From: Polaromonas sp. SP1
GTDB lineage: Bacteria > Pseudomonadota > Gammaproteobacteria > Burkholderiales > Burkholderiaceae_C
NCBI RefSeq assembly: GCF_003711205.1
Contig: NZ_CP031013.1
Location: 3,576,501 to 3,640,500 of the forward strand
Length of the DNA stretch: 64,000 nucleotides
Direction of reading: 5' to 3'
Positions 7,872 through 18,782 of this stretch are shown one piece after another (the stretch's first letter is position 1; every line of letters starts with the position of its first letter). The translations under genes were made by a program, and so were the position numbers. The notes under the pieces were generated by a model. That model did no database searches, was not told the DNA's origin, and saw only the letters and a program-made list of their open reading frames with translations.

Positions 7872-8806
7872 GCGGGTGTGGCCGCTTTCAACGAGTAACC
7901 AATGCGCGGGAAATGCACGTGGACGGTGCCCACACGCGGATCGGTGCGGCGCAGCGTGTAGTGCATGCGGGTGGCGGCGACCAGCTCGCCTTCGGTGGGC
8001 TCAGGGCCGAAGGCTTCGCTGGTGATCACCACCTGGCTGCCCAGCGGGATGCCGTGTTCGTCCTGGAAGATATCGTCATGCAGCGGTGCGGGCATGGCCG
8101 CAGTGGCCACCGCAATGGCCTCTGCCGCGCTGAATTTTTCAACACTGCCGTGGCCGATGGCGGCCATGCGGTCCATCCAGTCGAGCACGGCGGGCGTGAG
8201 CTTGAGGATGCCGGCCAGCACCGGGGTTTGCACCCGCGTGAACCACAGCGGGTGGTACATCGCGAAGTCGGCGATGCAAGGCACCTCGCCGAGCAGGAAG
8301 GGCCGGTCGTCCAGCATGTCGGAGATGCGCCGCAGGTAGGACTTGTAGGCCGCGGCGGCGTCGGCAGAACGGATGCGCGGCATGCCGAAGCTCATGGCCT
8401 TGCGGTCTTCACCGAAAGCGCGGGCGGCTTCGGGCGGCGCTTTTTCAAAGATCTGGGCAATGCCCTTGGGCTGGCTGTTGTAGGCCATGGCGGTCCAGAA
8501 CAGCGTGTTGTCGGCCCAGTGCGCCAATGTGCGGGCCATGCCCTTGCTGGGCTCGGGGTACACCGAGGGCTCGGGTTGTAAATGCTCCAGCACGTCGCTG
8601 ATCAGGGCGGTGTCGCAGTAAATGTCGGCGCCGATCTGCAGGATGGGCGTCTTGCGGTAACCGCCGGTGAGCGCCACCACGTCGGGCTTGGGCATGATCA
8701 TCGGGATGATGACGGACTTCCAGGGCAGGTTTTTGTAGCCCAGCATCAGCCGCGTCTTTTCGGCAAAGGGCGACGCGGGGTAGTGGTGAAGAATCAATTC
8801 GGCCAT
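7868..8806 (-). CDS. Glutathione S-transferase family protein
   Basis: A 312-residue protein with an N-terminal thioredoxin-like GST domain (LILHHYPASPFAEKTRLMLGYKNLPW, then TPILQIGADIYCDTALISDVLE, the glutathione-contacting strand and Asp/Thr motif) and an all-alpha GST_C-like region (LLGEVPCIADFAMYHPLWF around residues 168-186). About 100 residues follow the usual GST end, so it belongs to a longer group; the extra C-terminal part (from about residue 215) includes EDEHGIPLGSQV-like sequence of no function known to me. A GGAGAC ribosome-binding site precedes the ATG. It sits in the beta-oxidation block. Confidence 0.82.
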   Translation of the reverse strand: MAELILHHYPASPFAEKTRLMLGYKNLPWKSVIIPMIMPKPDVVALTGGYRKTPILQIGADIYCDTALISDVLEHLQPEPSVYPEPSKGMARTLAHWADNTLFWTAMAYNSQPKGIAQIFEKAPPEAARAFGEDRKAMSFGMPRIRSADAAAAYKSYLRRISDMLDDRPFLLGEVPCIADFAMYHPLWFTRVQTPVLAGILKLTPAVLDWMDRMAAIGHGSVEKFSAAEAIAVATAAMPAPLHDDIFQDEHGIPLGSQVVITSEAFGPEPTEGELVAATRMHYTLRRTDPRVGTVHVHFPRIGYSLKAATPA

Positions 8807-8839
8807 GGGTGTCTCCGTTGTTGTTGATGTGCGCCCGCC

Positions 8840-10480
8840 TTATCGCGGCATGGCTCTGGTAATGATGCTGTCGAAATCGGTGCCGGCGCCCAGCGTGCCG
8901 AAGGACTGGCCCCAGTTGCCGGCAAGGCGTGAGTCGCAGAAAGCGCTGAAGACGCCGGACGGTGCCGTTTGCAGCAGCAGCGCGGCCTGCACCGCCAGCG
9001 CCACGTCTTGCGCCAGGCGGCGCGCTTCAACTTCGCTGGCCATCTCTTCAATGCGGGTGGGCAAGGCGGCGGCCAGTTTGTCCAGCGCGGGGTGCGCGCC
9101 TCTGGCGGCGGCCAGCTCCTGCGCCAGCGCGGCCACGGCATCGGCCTTGCGCAGGGCGCGCAGCAAATCCAGCGCCATGATGTTGCCCGCGCCTTCCCAG
9201 ATCGAGTTGAGCGGCATTTCGCGGTAGACGCGGGCCATGATGCCTTCGCCGCCCTCCTCCACATAGCCGTTGCCGCCCAGGCATTCCATCGCCTCTTGTG
9301 CGAAATGGCTGCCGCGTTTGCAGATCCAGAATTTTGCGACCGGCGTGAGCAGGCGCGCCATGGCGGCTTCGTGCGCATCACCCGGCCGGTCAAAGGCCCG
9401 CGCCAGGCGAATCGCCAGCGCCGTTGCGGCTTCAGATTCAAGGGCGAGGTCGGCCAGCACATTGCGCATCAGCGGCTGGTCGATCAGCAGCTTGCCGAAG
9501 GCCTTGCGCTGCGAGGTGTGGTTCAGCGCCAGCGCCAACGCCTGGCGCATCAGGCCGCTGGTGCCCAGCGCGCAATCGAGCCGGGTCATCGTGCCCATCT
9601 CGAGGATCTGCGGAATGCCGCGGCCTTCATCGCCGACCAGCCAGGCCTGGGCGTTTTCAAACTCCACTTCGGAGCTGGCGTTGGCCTTGTTGCCCAGCTT
9701 GTCTTTGAGGCGCTGGATGCGGATGGCGTTGAGGCTGCCGTCAGGCAACACGCGCGGCAGGAAGAAGCAGGACAGGCCGCTCCTGGTCTGCGCCAGCACG
9801 AGGAAGGCATCACACATGGGCGCCGAGAAAAACCATTTGTGGCCGGTGATGGCATAACGCTCGCCCCAGCCGTCGCGGCCTGCGGGTTCGGCGCGTGTGG
9901 TGTTGGCCCGTACGTCAGAGCCGCCCTGCTTTTCCGTCATGCCCATGCCCATGGTGAGGCCGGGTTTGGCCTGCCAGAGTTTGAGCTCGGGGTCGTAGGC
10001 GCGGCTGGCCAGCTTGGAGCCCCAGTCGGCGTAGATCGCGGTGTTGCCGCGCAGCGCGGGTGTGGCGGCGTAGGTCATGGAGATGGGGCACAGCGTGGAG
10101 GGTTCGAGCTCGGTGAAGAGCGTGAAGCCTGCGGCGCGCCGCACATGGGGAGACGGGTTTTCGTCAGACCAGGGCGAGCCGTGCAGGCCCGAGCCCGTCG
10201 CCAAACTCATCAGCGCGTGATAGCTGGGATGAAACTCCACCTGGTCCACACGGCGGCCAAACCGGTCATGGCTGTGCAGCACCGGTCCGTGGACGTTGGC
10301 CAGCCGCGCATGCGTCTGCATCGCGGTGCTGCCCAGCGCGGCGCCCAGCTGGCTCAGCTCAGCCGTGTCCAGCGCCGGTGCGTTGAACTTCAGCGCATCG
10401 CGTAGCGGCCGGTTGCTGTCAAACAGGTTGTAGTTCGACAGCGCGGCCGGCTGGTTGAAAACTTCGTGGGTGGGGTTCAT
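8840..10480 (-). CDS. aidB: AidB-type acyl-CoA dehydrogenase
   Basis: A 546-residue flavoprotein. The N-terminus MNPTHEVFNQPAALSNYNLF and the block LANVHGPVLHSHDRFGRRVDQVEFHPSYHALM follow E. coli AidB (VFNQP.PL.N.NL; RLANV; GRR.D.V.FHP..H.LM). Also visible are MTEKQGGSDVRANTT, GHKWFFSAPMCDAFLVLAQT and a long C-terminal extension usual for AidB. E. coli AidB binds DNA and FAD and is part of the adaptive response to alkylation, but members embedded in fatty-acid clusters may be true acyl-CoA dehydrogenases. The neighbours here (thioesterase, SDR, GST, thiolase) favour a metabolic role. A strong AGGAGG precedes the ATG. It is 23 bp downstream of the CurA-like gene. Confidence 0.88.
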   Translation of the reverse strand: MNPTHEVFNQPAALSNYNLFDSNRPLRDALKFNAPALDTAELSQLGAALGSTAMQTHARLANVHGPVLHSHDRFGRRVDQVEFHPSYHALMSLATGSGLHGSPWSDENPSPHVRRAAGFTLFTELEPSTLCPISMTYAATPALRGNTAIYADWGSKLASRAYDPELKLWQAKPGLTMGMGMTEKQGGSDVRANTTRAEPAGRDGWGERYAITGHKWFFSAPMCDAFLVLAQTRSGLSCFFLPRVLPDGSLNAIRIQRLKDKLGNKANASSEVEFENAQAWLVGDEGRGIPQILEMGTMTRLDCALGTSGLMRQALALALNHTSQRKAFGKLLIDQPLMRNVLADLALESEAATALAIRLARAFDRPGDAHEAAMARLLTPVAKFWICKRGSHFAQEAMECLGGNGYVEEGGEGIMARVYREMPLNSIWEGAGNIMALDLLRALRKADAVAALAQELAAARGAHPALDKLAAALPTRIEEMASEVEARRLAQDVALAVQAALLLQTAPSGVFSAFCDSRLAGNWGQSFGTLGAGTDFDSIITRAMPR

Positions 10481-10503
10481 GGCAAACCTCCTGATCGAAA
10501 AGC

Positions 10504-11520
10504 TTAGATCAGCTTGACGAGTTGTTTGCCGAAGTTTTTGCCCTTGAGCAATCCAAGGAAAGCTTCGGGCGCCGCCTCAATGCCCTGCGCCACGCTTTCA
10601 CGCGGGCGCAGCTTGCCGGTGCCGACCAGCGTGCCGAGCTCCTTGAGCGCTTCGGGCCAGACTTCCATGTGCTCGCTCACGATAAAACCCTGTACCTTGA
10701 GGCGGTTGGTGAGTATCAGCGCGGGGTAGGTCAGCGGCATGGGCTTGCCGTCGTAACCGGCGATCATGCCGCACAGCGCGATGCGGCCAAAGGCGTTCAT
10801 GCGCGGCAACACGGCGTCCAGCACCATGCCGCCCACGTTTTCAAAGTAGCCGTCAATGCCGTCCGGGCAGGCGTCCTTGAGCGCCTTGGAAAGCGAGGCG
10901 GCATCGGGGTGCAGCTTGTAGTCGATGCAGGCGTCAAAGCCGAGTTCTTCGACGGCGTATCGGCATTTGTCAGGCCCGCCGGCGATGCCGACGGTGCGGC
11001 AGCCGCGCGCCTTGGAAAGGGCCGCAAAGGCACTGCCTACGGCGCCAGTGGCGGCACTCACCACCAGGGTCTGACCGGCTTTCGGTTCAATGATCTTCAC
11101 CAGGCCGTACCAGGCGGTGACGCCGGGCATGCCGACCGCGCCCAGGTAATGCGACAGCGGCACATGGGTGGTGTCGACCTTGCGCAGCGCACCGGGCTGG
11201 TCGGCATTGACCACGCTGAACTGCTGCCAGCCGCCCATGCCGACGACCTTGTCGCCGGGCTGGAATTTGGGCGAGCGGCTTTCCACCACCTCGCCTGCCG
11301 TGCCGCCCTGCATCACCTGGCCCAGCGGCTGGGGTGCGGCGTAGCTTTTGGCGTCGTTCATGCGGCCGCGCATGTAGGGGTCCAGGCTCAGGAAATGGTG
11401 GCGCACCAGCACCTGGCCTTCCTGCAGGTCAGGCGTATCGCTGGAGACCAGCATGAAGTTGCTGGCGACGGCCTCACCGCTGGGGCGGTTGTCGAGGAGG
11501 ATTTGCTGGTTGATGGGCAT
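10504..11520 (-). CDS. CurA-like NADP-dependent oxidoreductase (zinc-free MDR family)
   Basis: A 338-residue medium-chain reductase without zinc ligands, of the leukotriene B4 dehydrogenase/CurA/YncB type. Diagnostic stretches are SLDPYMRGRMND (about residues 46-57), VSAATGAVGSAFAALSK (cofactor-binding AxxGxxG, about 154-170), FENVGGMVLDAVLPRM and RLKVQGFIVSEH. Such enzymes reduce alpha,beta-unsaturated carbonyls. In this cluster it could handle enoyl or enone intermediates, which is inference. A GGAGAC site precedes the ATG. The 116-bp gap upstream contains repeat copy C. Confidence 0.87.
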   Translation of the reverse strand: MPINQQILLDNRPSGEAVASNFMLVSSDTPDLQEGQVLVRHHFLSLDPYMRGRMNDAKSYAAPQPLGQVMQGGTAGEVVESRSPKFQPGDKVVGMGGWQQFSVVNADQPGALRKVDTTHVPLSHYLGAVGMPGVTAWYGLVKIIEPKAGQTLVVSAATGAVGSAFAALSKARGCRTVGIAGGPDKCRYAVEELGFDACIDYKLHPDAASLSKALKDACPDGIDGYFENVGGMVLDAVLPRMNAFGRIALCGMIAGYDGKPMPLTYPALILTNRLKVQGFIVSEHMEVWPEALKELGTLVGTGKLRPRESVAQGIEAAPEAFLGLLKGKNFGKQLVKLI

Positions 11521-11570
11521 AAAAGTCTCCTGTGATGGTGTGGTGCGGCCGCAGTACCTGCGGCTCTTTT

Positions 11571-11638
11571 GCTACTGATTTGATAGCTGAAAACCAAGGT
11601 GCTACCTGGGCTGGAGCACGTTTTTGTTATAAAAACTC
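11571..11638 (+). repeat. Interspersed palindromic repeat, copy C
   Basis: GCTACTGATTTGATAGC (imperfect palindrome), core TACCTGGGCTGGAGCACG, then a TTTTTGTTATAAAAAC hairpin tail. It fills most of the gap between the thioesterase and CurA-like genes, both on the minus strand. Core and tail are close to copy B. Confidence 0.8.
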
Positions 11639-12086
11639 AATCCGTCGAAATCGCGCTGGACGCGCTCTCGGGGCCCGTGGGCAGCCGCTTGACGTACTTG
11701 AAGGTACCGGTCGAATGCGCGCAGGCATTGCCTGATGCATCGTAAAGCGTCGCTTCGGTAAACGCCATGGTTTTGGTACGGTGCAGCAGCTTGCCCTTGC
11801 CCGTCAGCCGGCTGCCGTCGCCCGGCGCCGGCCGCATGAAGCTGGTCTTCATCTCGATGGTGACCACGCCCATGTCTTTTTGCACGCTGCGCGCGGCGGT
11901 GGCCATGGTCACGTCCATCAGCGTCATGATGGCGCCGCCGTGCGTGACGGCGAAAGAGTTGAGGTGTTCGGGTTTGGGCGCATAGCCGATGGCCGAAGTG
12001 CCGCCTTCGAACAACTCCAGCTCAAAGCCGAGGTGGTTGACGAAGGGGATGTCGGCGCCGAAGTTCATGACCTGCTCCCAACCCAT
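11637..12086 (-). CDS. PaaI-family hot-dog thioesterase
   Basis: A 149-residue hot-dog fold protein. The signature HGGAIMTLMDVTMATAARS (about residues 50-68) carries the conserved HGG and catalytic Asp, followed by TIEMKTSFMRP and GKLLHRTKTMAFTEATLYD, typical of PaaI/YbgC-type acyl-CoA thioesterases. It would hydrolyse an acyl-CoA ester to recycle CoA. Met at 12068 (MNFGADIPFVNHLGF) is an alternative start. It lies 6 bp downstream of an SDR gene in the beta-oxidation block, and its last codon overlaps the tail of repeat copy C. Confidence 0.85.
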   Translation of the reverse strand: MGWEQVMNFGADIPFVNHLGFELELFEGGTSAIGYAPKPEHLNSFAVTHGGAIMTLMDVTMATAARSVQKDMGVVTIEMKTSFMRPAPGDGSRLTGKGKLLHRTKTMAFTEATLYDASGNACAHSTGTFKYVKRLPTGPESASSAISTD

Positions 12087-12092
12087 TTCGGC

Positions 12093-12884
<792 letters not shown>

Positions 12885-13072
12885 GAAAGGTCTCCTGGGA
12901 TGTTGTCATCGGCTTCGCCGTCGTTGCCCTTGAGCGGCTCAAACGGCTGGTGAGATGAAGGGTTGCGGATAAAGGGAAGATGGTTTTTGGGGTGGCTGCC
13001 GATGTTGGCACAACATGGCGCCGGCTTGCAGCGCGGCTGTCATGGCGGCGACTTCGGCATCAGCGGGATACG

Positions 13073-13303
13073 TCAGGGGCCCACGTTAATGCGGGAGCGC
13101 ACATAGATCAGCACAAAGCCGACGGCCGCGACGATGCCGCCGATGACCACAATCGACCAGCCGATCGTGTCGTCAATGCGCTGGACCGACAGACCCAGCA
13201 CCAGCGTCAGCAGGCCGCCGTAGATCAGGATCCAGATCAGCGACTGCAGGCGGGCGACTGATTTGTTGGACACCGGCTCGGCGGACGGTTTGAAAAATGA
13301 CAT
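13073..13303 (-). CDS. Small two-helix membrane protein
   Basis: A 76-residue protein of no family I can name. Two hydrophobic helices, about residues 20-41 and 48-68, are joined by a short QRIDDTIGW loop; the N-terminus (MSFFKPSAEPVSNKSVARLQ) is polar and the C-terminus ends RSRINVGP. Its ATG overlaps the stop of the acyl-CoA dehydrogenase gene (TAATG at 13301-13305), so it is very probably co-translated with it. Its codon use matches its neighbours. Possible roles such as membrane tethering or electron-transfer support are speculation. Confidence 0.7.
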   Translation of the reverse strand: MSFFKPSAEPVSNKSVARLQSLIWILIYGGLLTLVLGLSVQRIDDTIGWSIVVIGGIVAAVGFVLIYVRSRINVGP

Positions 13304-15141
13304 TAAAAAGCCTCCTCGGGCAGATCGGCGCAGGTCAGGTCGCGGGTTTCAACCACCTTGAGCCAGGCGTCGATCTTGGGTAACTCATAGTGATAAAAAT
13401 AGCGTGTAGCCCCCATCCTGCCCGCATGGGATGCTCCTGAATTGGTAGCACCCTGCGGCAGCGAGAGACTGGCCAGGGCCACGTCCAGCCAGATCCACGC
13501 CAGCACGGTGTGGCCAAAGGCCTGCATGTAGGGTACCGCATTGGCCAGCGCCTCGCCGGGCTCGCCTTTGGCCCAGGCCGCCTTGGTGGCGCTGCCCACA
13601 TGCTGCAGCGCTTTGCCCAGCGCGTTGGCATGCACGGCCAGCTCGGGCCGCTGGATGGCTTTTTCAATCGTGGCGTTGATGCGCGCGGCCAGCAGCTGCA
13701 GCCCCCTGCCCCCTTCCATCAGCACCTTGCGGCCCAGCAAGTCCATGGCCTGGATGCCGTGGGTGCCTTCATGAATCATGTTCAGCCGGTTGTCGCGCCA
13801 GTACTGCTCGACCGGAAAGTCGCGCGTATAGCCGTAACCGCCATGCACCTGGATGGCCAGCGAGTTGGCCTCCAGGCACCACTCGCTGGGCCAGCTCTTG
13901 GCAATCGGCGTCAACACCTCGAGCAACAGGCGCGCGTCGTCGGCGGCCTGCGCATCGGCGGTGTGGTGCTCGTCGACAAGGCGCGCGCAGTACAGCTCCA
14001 GCGCCAGCGCGCCTTCGCAATAGGCTTTTTGCGCCAGCAGCATGCGTTTGACATCGGCGTGCTCGATGATGCGGATCTGCGGCTGGGCGGCGTCCTTGCC
14101 GCCCACACCGACGGGCCGGCCCTGCGGACGGTTTTTGGCGTAATCCAGGCTGGCGTAATAACCCGCCATGCCCAGCATGGTGGCGGCGGTGCCGACGCCG
14201 ATGCGCGCCTCGTTCATCATGTGGAACATGCAGCGCAGGCCCTCATGCGGCTTGCCGACCAGGTAGCCCACGGCGCCCGCCTCACCATCAACCGGGTATT
14301 TGCCTTCGCCGAAATTGAGCAAGGTGTTGGTGGTGCCGCGCCAGCCCAGCTTGTGATTGAGGCCGGCCAGTGCCACGTCGTTGCGCACACCGGTGAGTTC
14401 GCCCCTCGCGTCGACCATTTTTTTGGGCACGATAAAAAGCGAAATGCCACGCGTGCCGGCAATCAGCTTGCCATCCGGCCCGGGAATCTTGGCCAGCACC
14501 AGGTGGATGATGTTGTCGGTCAGCTCGTGTTCGCCGGCCGAGATCCACATCTTGTTGCCCTTGAGGCGGTAACGCGCACCCAGCGGGTCGGCCTCAAAGC
14601 CGTCGCCGTCGGGCACCGCACGCGTGGTCACGTCGCTGAGCGAGGAGCCGGCTTGCGGTTCCGACAAACACATGGTGCCGGAGAAGCGGCCGGAGAACTC
14701 ATTCTTGGCAAAAACCTCTTTCTGCATGTCGGTGCCGTGCACCATCAGCAGGTTGGCATTGCCGGTGGTCAGCAGGCCCGAGCCGATGCTGACCGAAGCC
14801 ATGGCGAAGAAGGCGTTGGCCGCTGCTTCGACTGTGTAGGGCAGCTGCATGCCGCCGACTTCATAGTCTTGCGCGGCGCTGAGCATGCCGGAAGCGGCAT
14901 AGGCCTTTTGCGCATCGTGCGTGGCCTGCGGCAGGATGACTTTTTCGCCGTCGAAATGCGGCTCCTGCGTATCGACCGTGCGGTTGAACGGCGCGTACTT
15001 TTCGCGCGCGATGCGTTCGCAGGTGTCGAAGACCGCGTCAAAGGTTTCGCGCGAATGGTCGGCGAAACGCGCGCGCTGGTTCAGCGATTCGGCCTCAAGC
15101 CATTGGTAAAGCAGGAAGTCGAGGGTGGGCCGAAGGCTCAT
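13303..15141 (-). CDS. Long-form (DmdC-like) acyl-CoA dehydrogenase
   Basis: A 612-residue FAD-dependent acyl-CoA dehydrogenase of the approximately 600-residue DmdC/AcdA group, longer than classical 380-residue enzymes. Visible motifs are GTMCLSEPQAGSSLSDV (about residues 155-171), GNKMWISAGEHEL, GISLFIVPKKMV, NEARIGVGTAA and the C-terminal-domain QVHGGYGYTRDFPVEQYWRDNR with IHEGTHGIQAMDLLGRK. It would catalyse the first oxidation of beta-oxidation. Near the C-terminus, residues about 565-580 (GATNSGASHAGRMGA) are encoded by sequence matching an interspersed repeat (copy G), placed between LSLPQ and the conserved-looking TRYFYHYELPKI. The ATG is preceded by GGAGGC. It is coupled to the downstream small membrane protein. 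Confidence 0.88.
   Translation of the reverse strand: MSLRPTLDFLLYQWLEAESLNQRARFADHSRETFDAVFDTCERIAREKYAPFNRTVDTQEPHFDGEKVILPQATHDAQKAYAASGMLSAAQDYEVGGMQLPYTVEAAANAFFAMASVSIGSGLLTTGNANLLMVHGTDMQKEVFAKNEFSGRFSGTMCLSEPQAGSSLSDVTTRAVPDGDGFEADPLGARYRLKGNKMWISAGEHELTDNIIHLVLAKIPGPDGKLIAGTRGISLFIVPKKMVDARGELTGVRNDVALAGLNHKLGWRGTTNTLLNFGEGKYPVDGEAGAVGYLVGKPHEGLRCMFHMMNEARIGVGTAATMLGMAGYYASLDYAKNRPQGRPVGVGGKDAAQPQIRIIEHADVKRMLLAQKAYCEGALALELYCARLVDEHHTADAQAADDARLLLEVLTPIAKSWPSEWCLEANSLAIQVHGGYGYTRDFPVEQYWRDNRLNMIHEGTHGIQAMDLLGRKVLMEGGRGLQLLAARINATIEKAIQRPELAVHANALGKALQHVGSATKAAWAKGEPGEALANAVPYMQAFGHTVLAWIWLDVALASLSLPQGATNSGASHAGRMGATRYFYHYELPKIDAWLKVVETRDLTCADLPEEAF
13391..13449 (-). repeat. Interspersed palindromic repeat inside the acyl-CoA dehydrogenase gene, copy G
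   Basis: Read on the minus strand it begins GCTACCAATTCAGGAGC, which differs at one base of 17 from the arm seen in ligA (44181) and dapE (53756-53772). It continues through a degenerate core (GCGGGCAGGATGGGGGCTA) to a T-rich end. It lies in the coding strand orientation and keeps the frame open, encoding roughly GATNSGASHAGRMGA. The arm match is strong, the core match weak. Confidence 0.6.
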
Positions 15142-15232
15142 GACGGCCTCCGCAGTACGAACGAAGACGGCAAGGCAGGAAACGCCTGCCCTTTCTGAAG
15201 GAGCAGGGTTTCATTCATAGTGATCGCCTGGT

Positions 15233-16408
15233 TTAGAGGACTTCGAAAATGCCGGCCGCGCCCATGCCGCCGCCAATGCACATCGTCACGCAGACACGCT
15301 TGGCGCCGCGGCGCTTGCCTTCAATCAGCGCGTGGCCCGTCAGGCGCTGGCCGGTCACGCCGTAAGGGTGGCCGACGGCAATGGCGCCGCCGTTGACGTT
15401 GAGCTTGTCCATGGGGATGCCCAGTTTGTCGGCGCAGTAAAGCACCTGCACGGCGAAGGCTTCGTTCAGTTCCCACAGGTCGATGTCGCTGATCTTCAGG
15501 CCCAGTTTGGCCAGCACTTTGGGGATCGCGAAGACCGGGCCAATGCCCATTTCGTCAGGCTCGCAACCGGCGACGGCAAAGCCGAGAAAGCGGCCCAGGG
15601 GTTTGAGGCCCTTCTTTTCCGCCACGGTTTCGTTCATCACCACGACAGCGCCGCCGCCGTCGGAGAACTGGCTGGCATTGCCGGCTGCGATCACGCCGCC
15701 AGGAATGGCCGGCTTGATGCCGCTGATGCCTTCCTTGGTCGTGCCTTCGCGGATGCCTTCGTCTTTGCTGACGGTGACCTGTTTGGTCGAGAGGCCCATG
15801 ACCTTGTCGGCCACGCCGGCCGTCACGGTAATCGGTGCAATCTCGGCTTCGAAGAGGCCGGCGGCCAGCGCGGCCGTGGCCTTTTGCTGGCTCAGCGCGC
15901 CGTATTCGTCCATGCGGTCGCGCGAGATGTTGTAGCGCTTGGCAACCTGCTCGGCCGTCTGCAGCATGTTCCAGTAGATCTCGGGCTTGTTCTTGGCCAG
16001 CCATGAGTCGGCCAACATGTGGGTGTTCATCTCCTGCTGCACGCAGGAAATGCTTTCGACGCCGCCGGCGACGTAGATGTCGGCTTCACCGGCGATCACG
16101 CGCTGGGCGGCGGTCGCAATGGTCTGCAGGCCGGAGGAGCAAAAACGGTTGATGGTCATGCCCGACACGGTGACGGGGCAGCCGGCGCGCAGTGCAATCT
16201 GGCGCGCGATGTTGGCGCCGGTGGCGCCTTCAGGGTTGGCGCAGCCCATGATGACGTCATCGACTTCGGCGGCTTCGATGCCCGCGCGCTTGATGGCGTG
16301 CTCGACCGCGTGGCCGCCCAGGGTGGCGCCGTGGGTCATGTTGAAAGAGCCCTTCCAGCTTTTGGCCAGAGGGGTGCGTGCGGTGGAAACGATTACTGCT
16401 GAGGACAT
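15233..16408 (-). CDS. Acetyl-CoA C-acyltransferase (3-ketoacyl-CoA thiolase)
   Basis: A 391-residue thiolase, normal for the family. The acylated Cys90 lies in [10 protein letters not shown], His347 in [14 protein letters not shown] and the second catalytic Cys377 in [10 protein letters not shown]. The usual GHPLG is GHPYG here. The enzyme cleaves 3-ketoacyl-CoA to acetyl-CoA and a shortened acyl-CoA, or runs the condensation in reverse. It follows the fadB-like gene with a 63-bp gap and has a GGAGAAT site before the ATG, so the two probably form the FadBA-like pair of this cluster. Confidence 0.93.
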   Translation of the reverse strand: MSSAVIVSTARTPLAKSWKGSFNMTHGATLGGHAVEHAIKRAGIEAAEVDDVIMGCANPEGATGANIARQIALRAGCPVTVSGMTINRFCSSGLQTIATAAQRVIAGEADIYVAGGVESISCVQQEMNTHMLADSWLAKNKPEIYWNMLQTAEQVAKRYNISRDRMDEYGALSQQKATAALAAGLFEAEIAPITVTAGVADKVMGLSTKQVTVSKDEGIREGTTKEGISGIKPAIPGGVIAAGNASQFSDGGGAVVVMNETVAEKKGLKPLGRFLGFAVAGCEPDEMGIGPVFAIPKVLAKLGLKISDIDLWELNEAFAVQVLYCADKLGIPMDKLNVNGGAIAVGHPYGVTGQRLTGHALIEGKRRGAKRVCVTMCIGGGMGAAGIFEVL

Positions 16409-16471
16409 GGAATTCTCCGGAATCTGGGGTTGATCTGTGCGGATCGAAAGGGTTTAGGTCGTTCAGGTCGC

Positions 16472-18580
<2,109 letters not shown>

Positions 18581-18664
18581 TGCGTTGCTCTTTCCTTGAT
18601 GGGAGTTTCAGTTTTCAGTTGTCTCGGCTGGCGCTGCGGCCCGGCAAATGCAGGTCGCCTAAAA

Positions 18665-18680
18665 AAGTACGACCGTTCTT
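18665..18680. promoter_or_regulatory. Candidate TetR-type operator upstream of the fadB-like gene
   Basis: The 16-mer AAGTACGACCGTTCTT is an imperfect palindrome (6 of 8 half-site positions match: AAG-ACG / CGT-CTT) sitting 85-100 bp before the fadB-like start and flanked by A and T runs. Palindromes of the form ACGACCGT are common for TetR-family regulators of fatty-acid and phenylacetate degradation in proteobacteria. No regulator gene of that family is in the window, so assignment is inference. Confidence 0.4.
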
Positions 18681-18782
18681 TTCCATTGTAGGGCGCGTTT
18701 ATGACGGCACAAGGTCCGGCGTGGGCTGTTCAGTCTATTTTTGTCCCTGCGGCGACACGCACGGGACAATCCAAACTGTTTT

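Noticed and set aside
8969..10405. A 478-codon plus-strand frame opposite aidB.
   Set aside because: Antisense shadow; the aidB frame has motif-level support and a Shine-Dalgarno sequence.
12885..13072. Possible gene in the gap between the SDR and the small membrane protein.
   Set aside because: The plus-strand frame there is Arg/His/Asp-rich, lacks a ribosome-binding site and crosses into the neighbouring genes antisense; nothing supportable was found.
13510..15198. A 562-codon open frame on the plus strand opposite the acyl-CoA dehydrogenase gene.
   Set aside because: It is the antisense shadow of a high-GC gene: the translation is His/Gln/Arg-rich without family motifs, whereas the minus strand gives a complete dehydrogenase.
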